Source of the DNA: Candidatus Ruthia endofausta
GTDB taxonomy: Bacteria > Pseudomonadota > Gammaproteobacteria > PS1 > Pseudothioglobaceae
Reading direction: 5' to 3'
Assembly: GCF_013342985.1 (NCBI RefSeq)
Contig: NZ_CP054490.1
Span: 620,001-684,000 of the forward strand
Length of the DNA stretch: 64,000 nucleotides
This document shows, in pieces, positions 49,388 through 59,353 of the stretch. The notes beneath the pieces are model-generated. The model worked only from the letters and a program-made list of their open reading frames with translations, was not told the origin of the DNA and made no database searches. A program made the position numbers and the translations under genes. Positions within the stretch are counted from its first letter, which is position 1. Every line of letters starts with the position of its first letter.

Positions 49388-50413
49388 ATGAATGACTTTT
49401 TACAAAACATAACACCTTATCAGTCCATTGGTGCTTTATTTGTTATTGCATTCACTGCGCACATGACACTTGGCTTTATTTTAAACAGCATTGCCAAACA
49501 TACTAGCAAAACGAAAAATCAATTAGATGACCATTTAATCAAAGCAGTATCACCGCCACTTAAAGTGTTAATTTGGTTTAGTTTGGTATTTTTATCAATT
49601 AGTGTATTTAAAGACCAAGTTAAAATCTTGGTCAGTGTTATTACCTATATTGATACCATGCCCATCTTTATCATTACTTGGGGGGTTGTTCGAATGATGT
49701 CAGGCGTTGAGGCTTACTTAATTGAAAAAGATACACAAATTGATAATGATTCAGTCAGACTATTTTCAAGATTGGCTAAAATTTTAATTATCATTGCCAT
49801 TGCCTTAACTGTAGTACAACACTTAGGTTTTTCAGTTTCTGGTTTGCTTACGTTTGGTGGTGTTGGCGGTATTGTGATGGGTTTTGCTGCTAAAGACATG
49901 TTGTCAAATATTTTTGGTGGATTAATGATTCAAATGGACAAGCCTTTTTCAACAGGCGATTGGATTCGCTCTGATAAATTTGAAGGCACGGTTGAAAAAA
50001 TTGGCTGGCGTATGACACGCATCCGTACTTTTAGCAAAAATCCTGTTTATATCCCCAATTCAATTTTTGCCACCATTCCCATTGAAACCCCATCACGTAT
50101 GACCAATCGTCGTATTAAAGAAGTGATTAGCATTCGCTATGATGACATTGAACAACTTCCTATTATTATGAGCGAAATAGAACAAATGCTCAAAAAGCAT
50201 GTAGACATTGACCATTCTCAATCACTAAGGGTTTATTTTAATCATTTTAATACCTCCTCGCTCGATTTCAATGTGTATGCCTTTACTAATACCGTTAATA
50301 AAACCACCTATCAAAAAGTAAAAGAGAAAATTCTATTAAGCATTGCACAAATTATTACCAAACACAAAGCTGAGATTGCCTATCCCACCCAAACTTTGTA
50401 TATTCAGAAATAA
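49388..50413 (+). CDS. Mechanosensitive channel, MscS family
   Basis: 341 residues with four to five hydrophobic segments at the N-terminal half and the pore/vestibule pattern GGVGGIVMGFAAKDMLSNIF then GGLMIQMDKPFSTGDWI. Releases solutes during hypo-osmotic shock. Which paralogue is not clear. Confidence 0.85.
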   Translation: MNDFLQNITPYQSIGALFVIAFTAHMTLGFILNSIAKHTSKTKNQLDDHLIKAVSPPLKVLIWFSLVFLSISVFKDQVKILVSVITYIDTMPIFIITWGVVRMMSGVEAYLIEKDTQIDNDSVRLFSRLAKILIIIAIALTVVQHLGFSVSGLLTFGGVGGIVMGFAAKDMLSNIFGGLMIQMDKPFSTGDWIRSDKFEGTVEKIGWRMTRIRTFSKNPVYIPNSIFATIPIETPSRMTNRRIKEVISIRYDDIEQLPIIMSEIEQMLKKHVDIDHSQSLRVYFNHFNTSSLDFNVYAFTNTVNKTTYQKVKEKILLSIAQIITKHKAEIAYPTQTLYIQK

Positions 50414-50419
50414 AAATTT

Positions 50420-51739
50420 ATGCAAAAATTATACATCCGCACTTTTGGATGCCAGATGAATGAATACGATTCTAATAAAATGGCCGATGTGCTTAAACAC
50501 TCTCATGGCTTAGTGCCAACTGATGATGCAACTAGTGCTGATGTACTGCTACTTAACACTTGCTCAATTCGTGAAAAAGCCCAAGAAAAACTATTCCATC
50601 AACTCGGTCGTTGGCGCAAATTAAAAGACAAAAATCCTAATTTAATCATTGGCGTAGGTGGCTGTGTTGCCTCACAAGAAGGTGAGTTAATTCTCAAACG
50701 CGCCCCTTATGTAAATATCATTTTTGGTCCACAAACCTTACATAGATTGCCAAATATGCTCAATGATGTGCTCAATAAGAAGCAAACCAATATTGATATT
50801 TCATTTCCAGAAATTGAAAAATTTGATCATCTACCAAAGCCAGAAACCAACGCCGTTACCGCTTTTGTCTCAATTATGGAAGGTTGTAGCAAATATTGTA
50901 CATTTTGTGTTGTGCCTTATACGCGTGGTGAAGAAGTATCACGCCCATTTAATGATGTCATCAATGAAGTTAAAATTTTAACCAACCAAGGTGTTAGGGA
51001 AGTTAACTTACTTGGACAAAATGTCAATGCCTATCAAGGTTTGATGGATGATGGGGAGATGGCTGATTTGGCACTGTTAATTAACATTGTAGCTCAAATT
51101 AATGGCATTAAACGCATTCGCTATACCACCTCACACCCAAGCCAATTTAACGACAGTTTAATTGAGGCTTACATGGAGGTGCCAGAATTGGTTTCGCACT
51201 TACACTTGCCCATTCAAAGCGGTTCTGACAAGATTCTCAGACTGATGAAACGCGGACATACGACCATTGAATACAAATCAAAAATTAGAAAATTACGTAA
51301 AATTCGCCCAAATATTTCTATATCAAGTGATTTTATTATCGGTTTCCCGGGTGAAAATGAGCAAGATTTTCTTGACACCATGACACTAATTGATGACATT
51401 GGTTTTGATAAATCATTTAGTTTTATCTATTCTGCTCGCCCTGGAACGCCCGCTTCAAGTTATCCTGATGATGTTGATATGGGTGTTAAAAAACAACGCC
51501 TAACCTTAATACAAAAAGCAATAGACAAAAATACTGAAACCATCTCTAAATCAATGGTTGGTAGTGTGCAAAAAGTACTGGTAGAAAATATAGCCAAAAA
51601 AGGAGATCACTTATTTGGACGTACAGAAAATATGCGTAATACGCACTTCAAAGGTGACAAGTCCCTGATTGATCAAATTGTCAATATAAAAATTACCCAA
51701 GGTCGTGGTAATTCTTTAATGGGTGATTTACTCACCTAA
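50420..51739 (+). CDS. miaB: tRNA-2-methylthio-N6-dimethylallyladenosine synthase MiaB
   Basis: Adds the methylthio group at tRNA A37. 439 residues with N-terminal cluster cysteines in [21 protein letters not shown] and VGGCVA, the radical-SAM CSKYCTFC motif, and a C-terminal TRAM domain. 6 bases after the channel gene. Confidence 0.96.
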   Translation: MQKLYIRTFGCQMNEYDSNKMADVLKHSHGLVPTDDATSADVLLLNTCSIREKAQEKLFHQLGRWRKLKDKNPNLIIGVGGCVASQEGELILKRAPYVNIIFGPQTLHRLPNMLNDVLNKKQTNIDISFPEIEKFDHLPKPETNAVTAFVSIMEGCSKYCTFCVVPYTRGEEVSRPFNDVINEVKILTNQGVREVNLLGQNVNAYQGLMDDGEMADLALLINIVAQINGIKRIRYTTSHPSQFNDSLIEAYMEVPELVSHLHLPIQSGSDKILRLMKRGHTTIEYKSKIRKLRKIRPNISISSDFIIGFPGENEQDFLDTMTLIDDIGFDKSFSFIYSARPGTPASSYPDDVDMGVKKQRLTLIQKAIDKNTETISKSMVGSVQKVLVENIAKKGDHLFGRTENMRNTHFKGDKSLIDQIVNIKITQGRGNSLMGDLLT

Positions 51740-51756
51740 ATTTCGACTGGTTCCAA

Positions 51757-51788
51757 AAGGAAATAAGACTTTCCAAGTCTCTTTCCTT
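51757..51788 (+). terminator. Hairpin after miaB
   Basis: AAGGAAA-taa-GACTT-tcc-AAGTC-tc-TTTCCTT, a two-part stem starting 17 bases after the miaB stop. No T run follows, so efficiency is doubtful. Confidence 0.45.
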
Positions 51789-51889
51789 GTAACCACTATT
51801 ACATTAGCAATCCAATGCATTTTACTAAGCAAACATAAAGTGAAAAGTCCCGCCTTTAAAGTGATTTTTTTCTTGCTTTTATAAGTGAT

Positions 51890-52267
51890 AGGATGGTAAA
51901 TGATGATTAATTTCAACCTTTTCAGAATTAACCAGTCTCATCTACATCAACACCCTCTATATAAACATCAATAACAAATGGCCTGGCTTCTAGAATACCT
52001 CGTGGCAGTATAACGAACTCTTAGAAAGAGCCATCAAACAACTAAAAAATGGTGCTGATTCTGAAGATACTATTCGTAAGCTTACTGACCAATTAACCAA
52101 CAAACTTCCATTGAAAATTTACCCCAATGTGATTAAGTGCTAATATTTGTCTTTCGCCAATTGCCACTCGACATAATGACTTTTCAATTTGATAATGCTC
52201 AACTTTAATCACATGAGCGATGGGATTTTATACTAAAGCAGTAAACTACTGCTATTAACTTTATTTT
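51890..52267. other. Decayed DNA between miaB and sco
   Basis: On the minus strand a short open piece reads PRGILEARPFVIDVYIEGVD just left of the hemA fragment, and another (PIAHVIKVEHYQIEKSLCRV) just right of it. Both look protein-like but I cannot assign them. Together they may be one dead gene into which the hemA fragment was inserted. No functional gene is seen in 51740-52267. Confidence 0.35.
52014..52131 (+). repeat. Displaced, internally deleted copy of the 3' end of hemA
   Basis: The sequence matches hemA 39139-39290 at nearly every base, beginning AACTCTTA and ending CCCCAATGTGA. About 34 bases of hemA (from CTATTACATT to AAACAAA) are missing between short AACAAAC repeats. A few substitutions have accumulated. 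Non-coding as it stands. Confidence 0.9.
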
Positions 52268-52978
52268 TCAATAATTTTTGATGAGTAGTTCAATGTCATC
52301 TGCCATTTTAATCGGGTTATGCGGAGCAGGAAAGCCCGCAAAAATTTGCCCATCTGGATTGAGTAGATAAATCCAAGCGGTATGATTAATCAAGTAGCCA
52401 AACTCTAGAACGCCTTTTGGCAATGGCTCATCATTTTTAAGCACTGTTGGCTTGCCATTTTTTGCATAAACCACTCGTTCATAATACGCACCAAAGGGTT
52501 TGATAAGCTGATTAATTTGTACTTGGTCACCAGACACACCTAAAAAGTCTTTATCAAAATAAGTCACATAAGTTTTTAACACGCCCGGCGTGTCTCTAGC
52601 TGGGTCAAAAGTAATAGCAACAAGGTTTGGTACAATGTTTATACCTCTTTTAATCAAAGTGGATTTAAGTATTGACATATCCATTAACCCAGTAGGACAT
52701 ACATCTGGACAATGTGTATAAATAAAGGATAACAACGTCCATTTTCCTTTAAAGTTATTGTTATCGAATTTATTGTTGTTATGATCAACCAGCGAAAAAA
52801 AAGGCAATTTCTTATCAGGATTGTGAAGAACGTAAGAGACTTTAAGCTGTTTTTCTAAATCTTTGTAATTTTTATTAGGACTGGTAAAATAAAATGTCGC
52901 AATGACCAGTGCAACCACGCCAATACCACTAAGTAATTTATTATTCATAAGACTAAATATATGTTGATTGCTCATCAT
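52268..52978 (-). CDS. Cytochrome oxidase copper chaperone, SCO1/SenC family
   Basis: 236 residues with an N-terminal membrane anchor (about 15-33), the copper-binding TLLSFIYTHCPDVCPTGL with C-x3-C, and the distal histidine in LINHTAWIYLL. Delivers Cu to cytochrome c oxidase CuA. Next to other copper proteins (PCu(A)C, DUF2946). Confidence 0.92.
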   Translation of the reverse strand: MMSNQHIFSLMNNKLLSGIGVVALVIATFYFTSPNKNYKDLEKQLKVSYVLHNPDKKLPFFSLVDHNNNKFDNNNFKGKWTLLSFIYTHCPDVCPTGLMDMSILKSTLIKRGINIVPNLVAITFDPARDTPGVLKTYVTYFDKDFLGVSGDQVQINQLIKPFGAYYERVVYAKNGKPTVLKNDEPLPKGVLEFGYLINHTAWIYLLNPDGQIFAGFPAPHNPIKMADDIELLIKNY

Positions 52979-53106
52979 ATCTCCTTAATATGTAAGATTT
53001 TGACTTTGTTGGCGTAATTACCAAGAAAGGGTTTTAACTATGAGATTAAACAATAGCCCTGAAATAAGTTCTAGGTTTCCCATTTTCGCTCCATCAATAA
53101 AATCAG

Positions 53107-53137
53107 CTTACTCAAAGTCCAACTGCTTTTGAGTAAG
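53107..53137 (-). terminator. Hairpin after the dead DsrE-like gene
   Basis: CTTACTCAAA and TTTGAGTAAG pair, with a 10- to 11-base loop. On the minus strand the 3' side is followed by a weak T-rich stretch (CTGATTTTATT). Position fits the end of the dead gene at 53153. Confidence 0.5.
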
Positions 53138-53152
53138 CACTATATGCAACGA

Positions 53153-53439
53153 CTATGCCACCTCTTTGATAAAGGCTTTAAGTAAATCTTGAGTACGAGG
53201 CATTCGCTCCTTATCTGCCAAATAAATACTCCGGACATTTAACCAAATTGCCACTGGCTTATACCTACGCTTTAATACTTTTTGATGTGCAAATATAATT
53301 GCTTTGACTGCCACCCGAGTATTATCAGTAATTAAATTAACTAATAAGCCACCTTTTAGGGTTTCTGCATGAGCTGTAGTAATACGCTTGTAATAAGCGA
53401 AAATGCTATTACTTTAATAATCAAATTTAAACTTTTCAT
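53153..53439 (-). pseudogene. Exported DsrE-family protein, frameshifted and shortened
   Basis: Starts with AGGAG and a signal-like MKSLNLIIKVIAFSLITS. A frameshift follows, then a continuous frame AHAETLKGGLLVNLITDNTR, VAVKAIIFAHQKVLKRRYKP and IWLNVRSIYLADKERMP, and a short ending TQDLLKAFIKEVA. It matches DsrE-family periplasmic proteins but lacks the usual middle with the cysteine-containing loop. Confidence 0.75.
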
Positions 53440-53466
53440 GGCATATCTCCTTGCTGTGTTATTTTT

Positions 53467-53495
53467 AGACCTTTGCATACTTTATGCAAAGGTCT
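53467..53495 (-). terminator. Perfect 13-bp hairpin after the PCu(A)C gene
   Basis: AGACCTTTGCATA / TATGCAAAGGTCT with a 3-base loop. The minus strand continues AAAAATAACA and the plus strand TATTTAAATG, so it is more a stable structure than a canonical terminator. It lies 16 bases after the gene at 53512. Confidence 0.6.
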
Positions 53496-53511
53496 TATTT
53501 AAATGTTTTTA

Positions 53512-54009
53512 CTAATACATCATACGATGGTGATTGCCTGTCATTTTCTTTTCTTTTCTAACTTGAGCATACACGGTTTTTGTTAAGCCATTGTCAAAAA
53601 CCAAGTCAATCATCACTGTATCGCCCTTACGTAGTACTGACTTAGGGCCAATCAACATAATATGCCAGCTACCTGGTTTTAAATGTAGCTTGCCTTTAGT
53701 TGGAATTGGCATAAATTCCTGTTTAGCCATTTTCATCATATCGCCTTGCGCTACAGTTCTGTGCAATTCAATACGCTTATAGCCGCTAGCATTGACAGAA
53801 AGCAATTTAATATCATAATTAGTGTTGTTATTAATTTGCATAAAAAGACCCAATGCTGGCGCGTTAGGCGGTGATAAACGCACCCATGGATCGTTTATCA
53901 CAATTTCAGTTGTGGTATAATTCGTGTGATGATGCTCCATTGCAGTGGATACATTCAAAATTGTTAGCATAGTGAATGCTAACATAAGTTTCTTTGTTTT
54001 ATTAAACAT
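53512..54009 (-). CDS. Periplasmic copper chaperone PCu(A)C
   Basis: 165 residues with a signal peptide (about 1-23, ending STAMEHHHT) and copper ligands spread over LGLFMQINN, ELHRT, MKMAKQEFMPI and LKPGSWHIML. C-terminal GNHHRMMY adds a His/Met tail. Works with Sco in CuA loading. Confidence 0.92.
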   Translation of the reverse strand: MFNKTKKLMLAFTMLTILNVSTAMEHHHTNYTTTEIVINDPWVRLSPPNAPALGLFMQINNNTNYDIKLLSVNASGYKRIELHRTVAQGDMMKMAKQEFMPIPTKGKLHLKPGSWHIMLIGPKSVLRKGDTVMIDLVFDNGLTKTVYAQVRKEKKMTGNHHRMMY

Positions 54010-54076
54010 GATTTTCTTCCTTTTCTTAAGAATTAAAGCTGTCGCTGTTATTCTGTTCTCAAATTAGAAACAGAAT

Positions 54077-54128
54077 AAAAAAATCTTCGCACTTTTGTCT
54101 ATAAGACACAAAATGCAAAGATTTTTTA
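54077..54128 (-). terminator. Terminator after the DUF2946 gene
   Basis: AAAAAAATCTT with AAGATTTTTT, plus inner pairs GCA/TGC and TTTTGT/ACAAAA. On the minus strand it ends in a T run. Overlaps the stop codon at 54126. Confidence 0.75.
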
Positions 54129-54521
54129 TGACATTAACTTAAGATAAGGTGGGGCACGAATAGCCAGAAACTTTAACAGTGTTTTTGACTGAACATTGTT
54201 TTGAATAACTATAAAGCTATATACATATTCATTTACAGAATCAAAATAATATTTTACATTGGTATCTATAATATCCAATGCGCTAATATTTAATAAACAA
54301 TACGGACAACTTAAGTCAACAGAACTTGGATTATGCTGTTCATCATCCGAATTAATCCAAACTTGTTTATAACCCTGCATCGTACAAATTGTGAAAAACT
54401 TACCACTTTGTTTAAAATCAGCAGTTAAGGCAAAAATTGTTGGAGAGAATAATTGAAATAGTGTAGCCAATATTAGTACATAGATAGTACACACTCTATT
54501 TTTATTAGTATTAATCATCAC
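54126..54521 (-). CDS. DUF2946-family protein, probably copper-associated
   Basis: 131 residues. The N-terminal hydrophobic part (VCTIYVLILATLFQLFSPTI) is a signal or anchor, then a CPYC pair and the family-typical C-terminal AIRAPP. Such genes commonly sit beside PCu(A)C genes. The exact function is unknown. Confidence 0.7.
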   Translation of the reverse strand: MMINTNKNRVCTIYVLILATLFQLFSPTIFALTADFKQSGKFFTICTMQGYKQVWINSDDEQHNPSSVDLSCPYCLLNISALDIIDTNVKYYFDSVNEYVYSFIVIQNNVQSKTLLKFLAIRAPPYLKLMS

Positions 54522-54650
54522 GTTTCATTCTACACTGCAATTTAGTAAAAAATTAAATATGTTTTTAATTATGCAAAACTTTCTATTTAATTAATGTCCA
54601 TCTATACATCTACTAAAGATGATGGTTTTGGATGGTAAAATACACATTTA

Positions 54651-55250
54651 ATGAATCTCACTCTCGAAATTAACAACACAGAACAATTAGCCAATATTTA
54701 GTGTATTTGTCAAAAGATAATGCCATTGGGATGCACGAGGTAGAAATAGCCATTAAAACTCATACACATAATGACTTGCCAGATAAGGTTGTTCATATTA
54801 AAACCAAGCGTAAATTGATTCATGTGCGTAGTAAAAATCAGAAAAACTATGTGAATGCCATTTAAGGATAAAGACTATACTTTTGGTATTGGTCCTGGCA
54901 GGGTACTGGCAAGACCTATCTTACAGTAGCACGCGTCGTTGAAGCGCTAGAAAGGTCTGATATACGTCGACTAGTTTTAGTATGTCCTGCAGTTGAAGCG
55001 GGGAAAAATTAGGGTTTATACGAGGCAGAACTTTGAATGAAGTGTTTATTATTTTAGATGAGACGTAAAACACCGCCATAGAACAAACGAAAATATTTTT
55101 AACTCGATTGGGGTTTGGTTCAAAAATGGTTATTACTGGTGATGTAACTCAAATTGATTTACATAAACCTAATTAGTCAGGTTTGTTACACGCAATAAAA
55201 GTTCTAAAAGATGAGCATAAAATTTCATTTTGTCATTTCGAATCAAAAGA
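54651..55250 (+). pseudogene. phoH: PhoH-family ATPase, degraded
   Basis: MNLTLEINNTEQLANI then stop. Later frames give TKRKLIHVRSKNQKNYVNAI, a damaged P-loop GTGKTYLTVARVVEALE, RLVLVCPAVEAGEK, the DEAQN-like ILDE.. and [16 protein letters not shown], and LLHAIKVLKDEHKISFCHFE. Stops and frameshifts are frequent. The last part is open in the mnmA frame. Confidence 0.88.
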
Positions 55251-55269
55251 TAAGGTATTGTTTTGGCGT

Positions 55270-56361
55270 ATGAAAAATTTGAATAAAAATACTAAAATTA
55301 TAGTTGGCCTATCAGGTGGGGTTGATTCCTCAGTAACCATACTATTATTACTTAAACAAGGCTATCAGGTTGAAGCATTGTTTATGAAAAATTGGGAAGA
55401 AGATGATAAAAGCGAGTATTGTAGCGCCGAGCAAGACTTATCTGATACACAAAAAGTTGCTGATAAACTTGACGTAAAATTGCACACTGTTAACTTTTCA
55501 GCAGACTATTGGGATGATGTGTTTGCCCATTTTCTCAAAGAGCATAAAAAAGGTCGTACGCCCAATCCCGATGTTTTATGCAATCAAAAAATCAAATTTA
55601 GAACGTTTTTAGAACATGCGCTATCATTAGGTGCAGATAAAATTGCCACGGGGCATTATGCTCGCATTGCTGAAAAAAATGGCACTTATCAACTCAAAAC
55701 GGGTTTGGATGATAGCAAAGATCAAAGTTATTTTTTGCATCTCTTAAACCAGTATCAACTCTCAAAAAGCCTTTTTCCCTTAGGTGAAATTAATAAAATT
55801 GATGTACGCAACATTGCCACAGAAAATAGCCTTGTCACTGCTGACAAGAAAGACTCAACAGGTATTTGTTTTATTGGTGAGCGTAATTTTTCTGAGTTCT
55901 TGGCAACCTATCTACCAAAACAACAAGGTGATATTGTGGATGAACGAGGACAATTTATCAAACACCATCAAGGTTTGGCTTTTTATACAATGGGTCAACG
56001 CAAAGGTTTAGAAATTGGTGGTGGTTTTGGCAGCTCAGGTGAGCCTTGGTTTGTGGCAAATAAGTGTATTGAGCGTAATGAACTGATGGTTGTACAAGGT
56101 GACCATGCGTTGCTATATCACCAAACCTTAAATGCCTCCAATCCCCATTGGATTAACACACTGCCAACATTACCACTGACGTGTAGCGCCAAAATACGCT
56201 ACCGCCAACAATCACAATCTTGTATGATTAGCCAACATGATAACAAGCAATTAAAGGTTGTTTTTAAGCAATCTCAACGTGCAATCACCCCAGGGCAATC
56301 TATTGTTTTTTATGATCATGAGACTTGTCTTGGTGGTGCAATTATTGAGTGCAGACTATAA
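55270..56361 (+). CDS. mnmA: tRNA-specific 2-thiouridylase MnmA
   Basis: Thiolates U34 of tRNAs. From the ATG at 55270 it has 363 residues. The PP-loop is VGLSGGVDSSV, FMKNWEEDD and HYARI are typical, and the catalytic cysteines are in CNQKIKF and DSTGICFIGER. A longer open frame back to 55183 belongs to the dead phoH, so it is not the true start. Confidence 0.95.
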   Translation: MKNLNKNTKIIVGLSGGVDSSVTILLLLKQGYQVEALFMKNWEEDDKSEYCSAEQDLSDTQKVADKLDVKLHTVNFSADYWDDVFAHFLKEHKKGRTPNPDVLCNQKIKFRTFLEHALSLGADKIATGHYARIAEKNGTYQLKTGLDDSKDQSYFLHLLNQYQLSKSLFPLGEINKIDVRNIATENSLVTADKKDSTGICFIGERNFSEFLATYLPKQQGDIVDERGQFIKHHQGLAFYTMGQRKGLEIGGGFGSSGEPWFVANKCIERNELMVVQGDHALLYHQTLNASNPHWINTLPTLPLTCSAKIRYRQQSQSCMISQHDNKQLKVVFKQSQRAITPGQSIVFYDHETCLGGAIIECRL

Positions 56362-56976
56362 ATGAATAAATTACGCGACCAAACCTTGGCTCTGGCCAGT
56401 ATATTACAAACCACAACATTGGTTGACCAACTTGCTTCAACGGGTACTTGTGATGCAAATAGCAACCAAGCTAGCTTAAAAAGTATTATCACCAGTAGTA
56501 CCAAACTTGAAGAGGTGTTTAATCCCAAGCAAGATTTATTAGTTGGTATTGCTGCGTTAAAAGTTGTATTGGACAATAAAACCAAACGTATACAACAAAT
56601 CATCCTTTATGCATTGGCTTTAATTAATCTTGAAAAGAAATTAATGAAAAATCAAGCACTACTCAATCAAATCACTTTAGAAATTGACTTGATTAAAAAT
56701 CAAGACTTCTTTGAGATTTCTCATACAAATTCAGTAGCACGCTTAGCTCAACTTTATAAGTCAACCTTGGGTGGTTTAAATCCCAGAATCATGGTCAATG
56801 GCGAACAAATCTACTTATCTAATAAACATACTGCAAACCACATTAGAGCGTTATTACTAGCAGGTATTCGGGCGGTATCTTTATGGAAGTCCCAAGGTGG
56901 TAAAACTTGGCATTTACTATTTAGTAAGAAAAAGATACTTAATTTGATTAACTCATTAGAAGGGTTGAATAAATAA
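56362..56976 (+). CDS. hflD: HflD homologue
   Basis: 204 residues, mostly helical, starting directly after mnmA as in other gammaproteobacteria (mnmA-hflD). Family segments GGLNPRIMVNGEQIYLSN and IRALLLAGIRAVSLWKSQGG are present. HflD counteracts CII in phage lambda hosts; the usual cellular role is unclear. Confidence 0.88.
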   Translation: MNKLRDQTLALASILQTTTLVDQLASTGTCDANSNQASLKSIITSSTKLEEVFNPKQDLLVGIAALKVVLDNKTKRIQQIILYALALINLEKKLMKNQALLNQITLEIDLIKNQDFFEISHTNSVARLAQLYKSTLGGLNPRIMVNGEQIYLSNKHTANHIRALLLAGIRAVSLWKSQGGKTWHLLFSKKKILNLINSLEGLNK

Positions 56977-57051
56977 TCCTTATACCCTATAGACTTTTGG
57001 CGTTTAAGACTTTATAATTACGTCTTTAATTATTTTTATACTTCTTTCATA

Positions 57052-57312
57052 ATGGCTAATTCAGCAGGTTCTAGGAAACGCGCAAGACAAGCAGTTAAAC
57101 GTAACAAACACAATTCAAAAATTCGCGCTAAAGTTCGTACTTTTATTAAAAAAGTTACTTATGCTTTAGAAGTAGGCGACAAAGAACAAGCACAAGGTGG
57201 TTTTACCATCATGCAAAAGATGATTGACCAAGCAGTTAACAAAGGCCTAATGCATAAAAGCCAAGCGGCTAGAAAAAAATCACGCTTAAATGCACAAATT
57301 AAGGCATTATAA
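57052..57312 (+). CDS. rpsT: 30S ribosomal protein S20
   Basis: 86 residues, basic, with MANSAGSRKRARQAVKRNKH and HKSQAARKKSRLN. Intact. Confidence 0.97.
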   Translation: MANSAGSRKRARQAVKRNKHNSKIRAKVRTFIKKVTYALEVGDKEQAQGGFTIMQKMIDQAVNKGLMHKSQAARKKSRLNAQIKAL

Positions 57313-57466
57313 AATTAGCATTTAAATTATTAAAAACTTTTTTGAGGATTTTTTGTATTACACACTTTTACAACAATTCAAGGATTTTTTTAAAAGAGCG
57401 TGGTTTTTCACTAGATTGGTTATATATACTAACCTCTCATAATCATCTATTTTCTTAAATAGCGAC

Positions 57467-57949
57467 ATGATAAGCGAGTCTGACAAAATATTATTTAGAA
57501 GTGTTGTTGAAAATAGCACCCCTGTTAATAAAGAGAAAGCCACGTTTCAAGAGCCGACCAAGAAAAAAGCCTTTAAAGCTTATATCTACATTACTCACGG
57601 CAGTTTATCTGGCTCAGATATAATCAGTTATGCTCGAAATGGGGTTTCACTAAAAATTATCAAAAAAATGAGACAAGGCAACATTAGTCGCGCACCCACC
57701 TTAGATTTACACGGCCAAACCACTATTGAAGCTTGCCAGTCATTGTCTGAGTTTATGCATTACCATCAACATCAGCGATTTATCCATATTATCCATGGCA
57801 AAGGTTACAATTCTGATCAGGGTAATAGTATTTTAAAAAGCCAAGTGGCTAGTTTTTTGCGTCAACATCCTGAAGTGTTGGCCTTTAATTCCTGCCCGCC
57901 CAAAGATGGCGGCACAGGTGCAGTATTTGCCCTCTTAAAGCAAAACTAG
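57467..57949 (+). CDS. Smr-domain protein (YdaB/SmrA type)
   Basis: 160 residues. The C-terminal Smr domain shows TLDLHGQTTIEACQSLSEFM, HIIHGKGY and the C-terminal GGTGAVFALL. Predicted nucleic-acid nicking or ribosome-related role. Sits just before xseA, 3 bases apart. Confidence 0.9.
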   Translation: MISESDKILFRSVVENSTPVNKEKATFQEPTKKKAFKAYIYITHGSLSGSDIISYARNGVSLKIIKKMRQGNISRAPTLDLHGQTTIEACQSLSEFMHYHQHQRFIHIIHGKGYNSDQGNSILKSQVASFLRQHPEVLAFNSCPPKDGGTGAVFALLKQN

Positions 57950-57952
57950 ATC

Positions 57953-59353
57953 ATGTTCAATATTGATGAAATTTACACCATCTCTAGTTTTTTGTCCTTG
58001 TGCAATAAAACCATTGAGAATAAGATTCCTACTTGTTGGCTACAAGGGGAAATATCCAATTTAGTACGCTCAGCATCAGGTCATTGGTATTTTTCCCTCA
58101 AAGACAGTAAAACCCAAGTGCGTTGCGCTTTATTTCGGCTCAATCAGCGCCATATTAAGTTTGACCCTGAAAATGGCATGGAGGTTTTGGTTCAAGCCGC
58201 ACCTACCTTATACGAGGTACGGAGTTATTTTCAACTCATCATCCAACATCTTGAGCCCGTAGGTGTTGGTAATTTAAATCTTGCCTTTGAGCAACTAAAA
58301 AATAAACTTGCTAGCGAGGGTTTGTTTGATAATGCTCACAAAAAACCATTGCCTAATACTATTAATACTATTGGTGTTATTTCTTCATCAACAGGTGCGG
58401 TTATTCGAGATATTATTAAAGTATTGAATCACCGCTACCCCTTTGCTGATATTTTATTATTTGATTCAATAGCTCAAGGTCAAGGCTCAGTGCAAAAACT
58501 CACAAATGCTTTAAATGCAGCTGACCAATCAGGCAAGTGTGACGTTATTATTATTGCCAGAGGTGGTGGCTCATTAGAAGACTTATGGGCGTTTAATGAA
58601 GAAGTATTGGCAAGAGCAATCTTTAAAGCTAGAACGCCAATTATTAGTGCAATTGGTCATGAAACGGATACCACAATTGCTGATTTTGTTGCTGATATTC
58701 GCGCACCCACACCAAGTGCTGCTGCCATATTGGTCGTACCTGATCGGCTAGAATTACTCACCAATACGGATAAGTTATACACACAACTACATCGATCTTA
58801 TCAGCAAACTTTGCATGATTATCAATCTGGCCTTAATCAGCTTAAATTGAGAATACCAAGCCCAAATAGGCAAATTGCTTTTTTTAGTCAAAAACTTGAC
58901 CATACAAACATCAATCTTAACAGTCATGCAAAATCAATACTGACTTTAAATAATGCCAAACTTATTTCACTATTTTCTGCCTTAAAGCAACACTCACCTA
59001 TTGAAACCATCAAACATTCTAAGGTTTTAAACCAAGTTTCTTTTACTCAGCTTAAAGATAAAATTAAACAAATAATTAACACCAATAATAATGCTCTACA
59101 TTTAGCAAATGAAAAACTTCAAAAGATAATTACTACTTTGACTGATAAACAAAAAACCACATTATCTATCCAAGCCAACTCGCTTCATCACTTATCACCA
59201 CTTAATACGCTTTCACGAGGTTTTAGTATTACCACTAATGCAAAAAATCAAGTATTATCCTCAACAACTAACATTAAAACCAACCAAACCATTACCACTC
59301 AATTAGCCGATGGAAAACTATATTCTAAAATTGAAAAAATTGAAAAAAATTAA
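57953..59353 (+). CDS. xseA: Exodeoxyribonuclease VII large subunit
   Basis: 466 residues with an OB-fold N-terminus (CWLQGEISNLVRSASGHWYF), the catalytic region IIARGGGSLEDLWAFNEE and GHETDTTIADFVADIRAPTP, and a long coiled-coil C-terminus. The small subunit XseB is not here. Confidence 0.95.
   Translation: MFNIDEIYTISSFLSLCNKTIENKIPTCWLQGEISNLVRSASGHWYFSLKDSKTQVRCALFRLNQRHIKFDPENGMEVLVQAAPTLYEVRSYFQLIIQHLEPVGVGNLNLAFEQLKNKLASEGLFDNAHKKPLPNTINTIGVISSSTGAVIRDIIKVLNHRYPFADILLFDSIAQGQGSVQKLTNALNAADQSGKCDVIIIARGGGSLEDLWAFNEEVLARAIFKARTPIISAIGHETDTTIADFVADIRAPTPSAAAILVVPDRLELLTNTDKLYTQLHRSYQQTLHDYQSGLNQLKLRIPSPNRQIAFFSQKLDHTNINLNSHAKSILTLNNAKLISLFSALKQHSPIETIKHSKVLNQVSFTQLKDKIKQIINTNNNALHLANEKLQKIITTLTDKQKTTLSIQANSLHHLSPLNTLSRGFSITTNAKNQVLSSTTNIKTNQTITTQLADGKLYSKIEKIEKN

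Noticed and set aside
51728-51916. Minus-strand open frame of 62 codons after miaB
   Set aside because: No ribosome site, no recognisable similarity, and it crosses the miaB hairpin; likely chance in decayed DNA.
55183-55269. Longer start for mnmA
   Set aside because: These codons match the end of phoH; MnmA starts at 55270 by family comparison.
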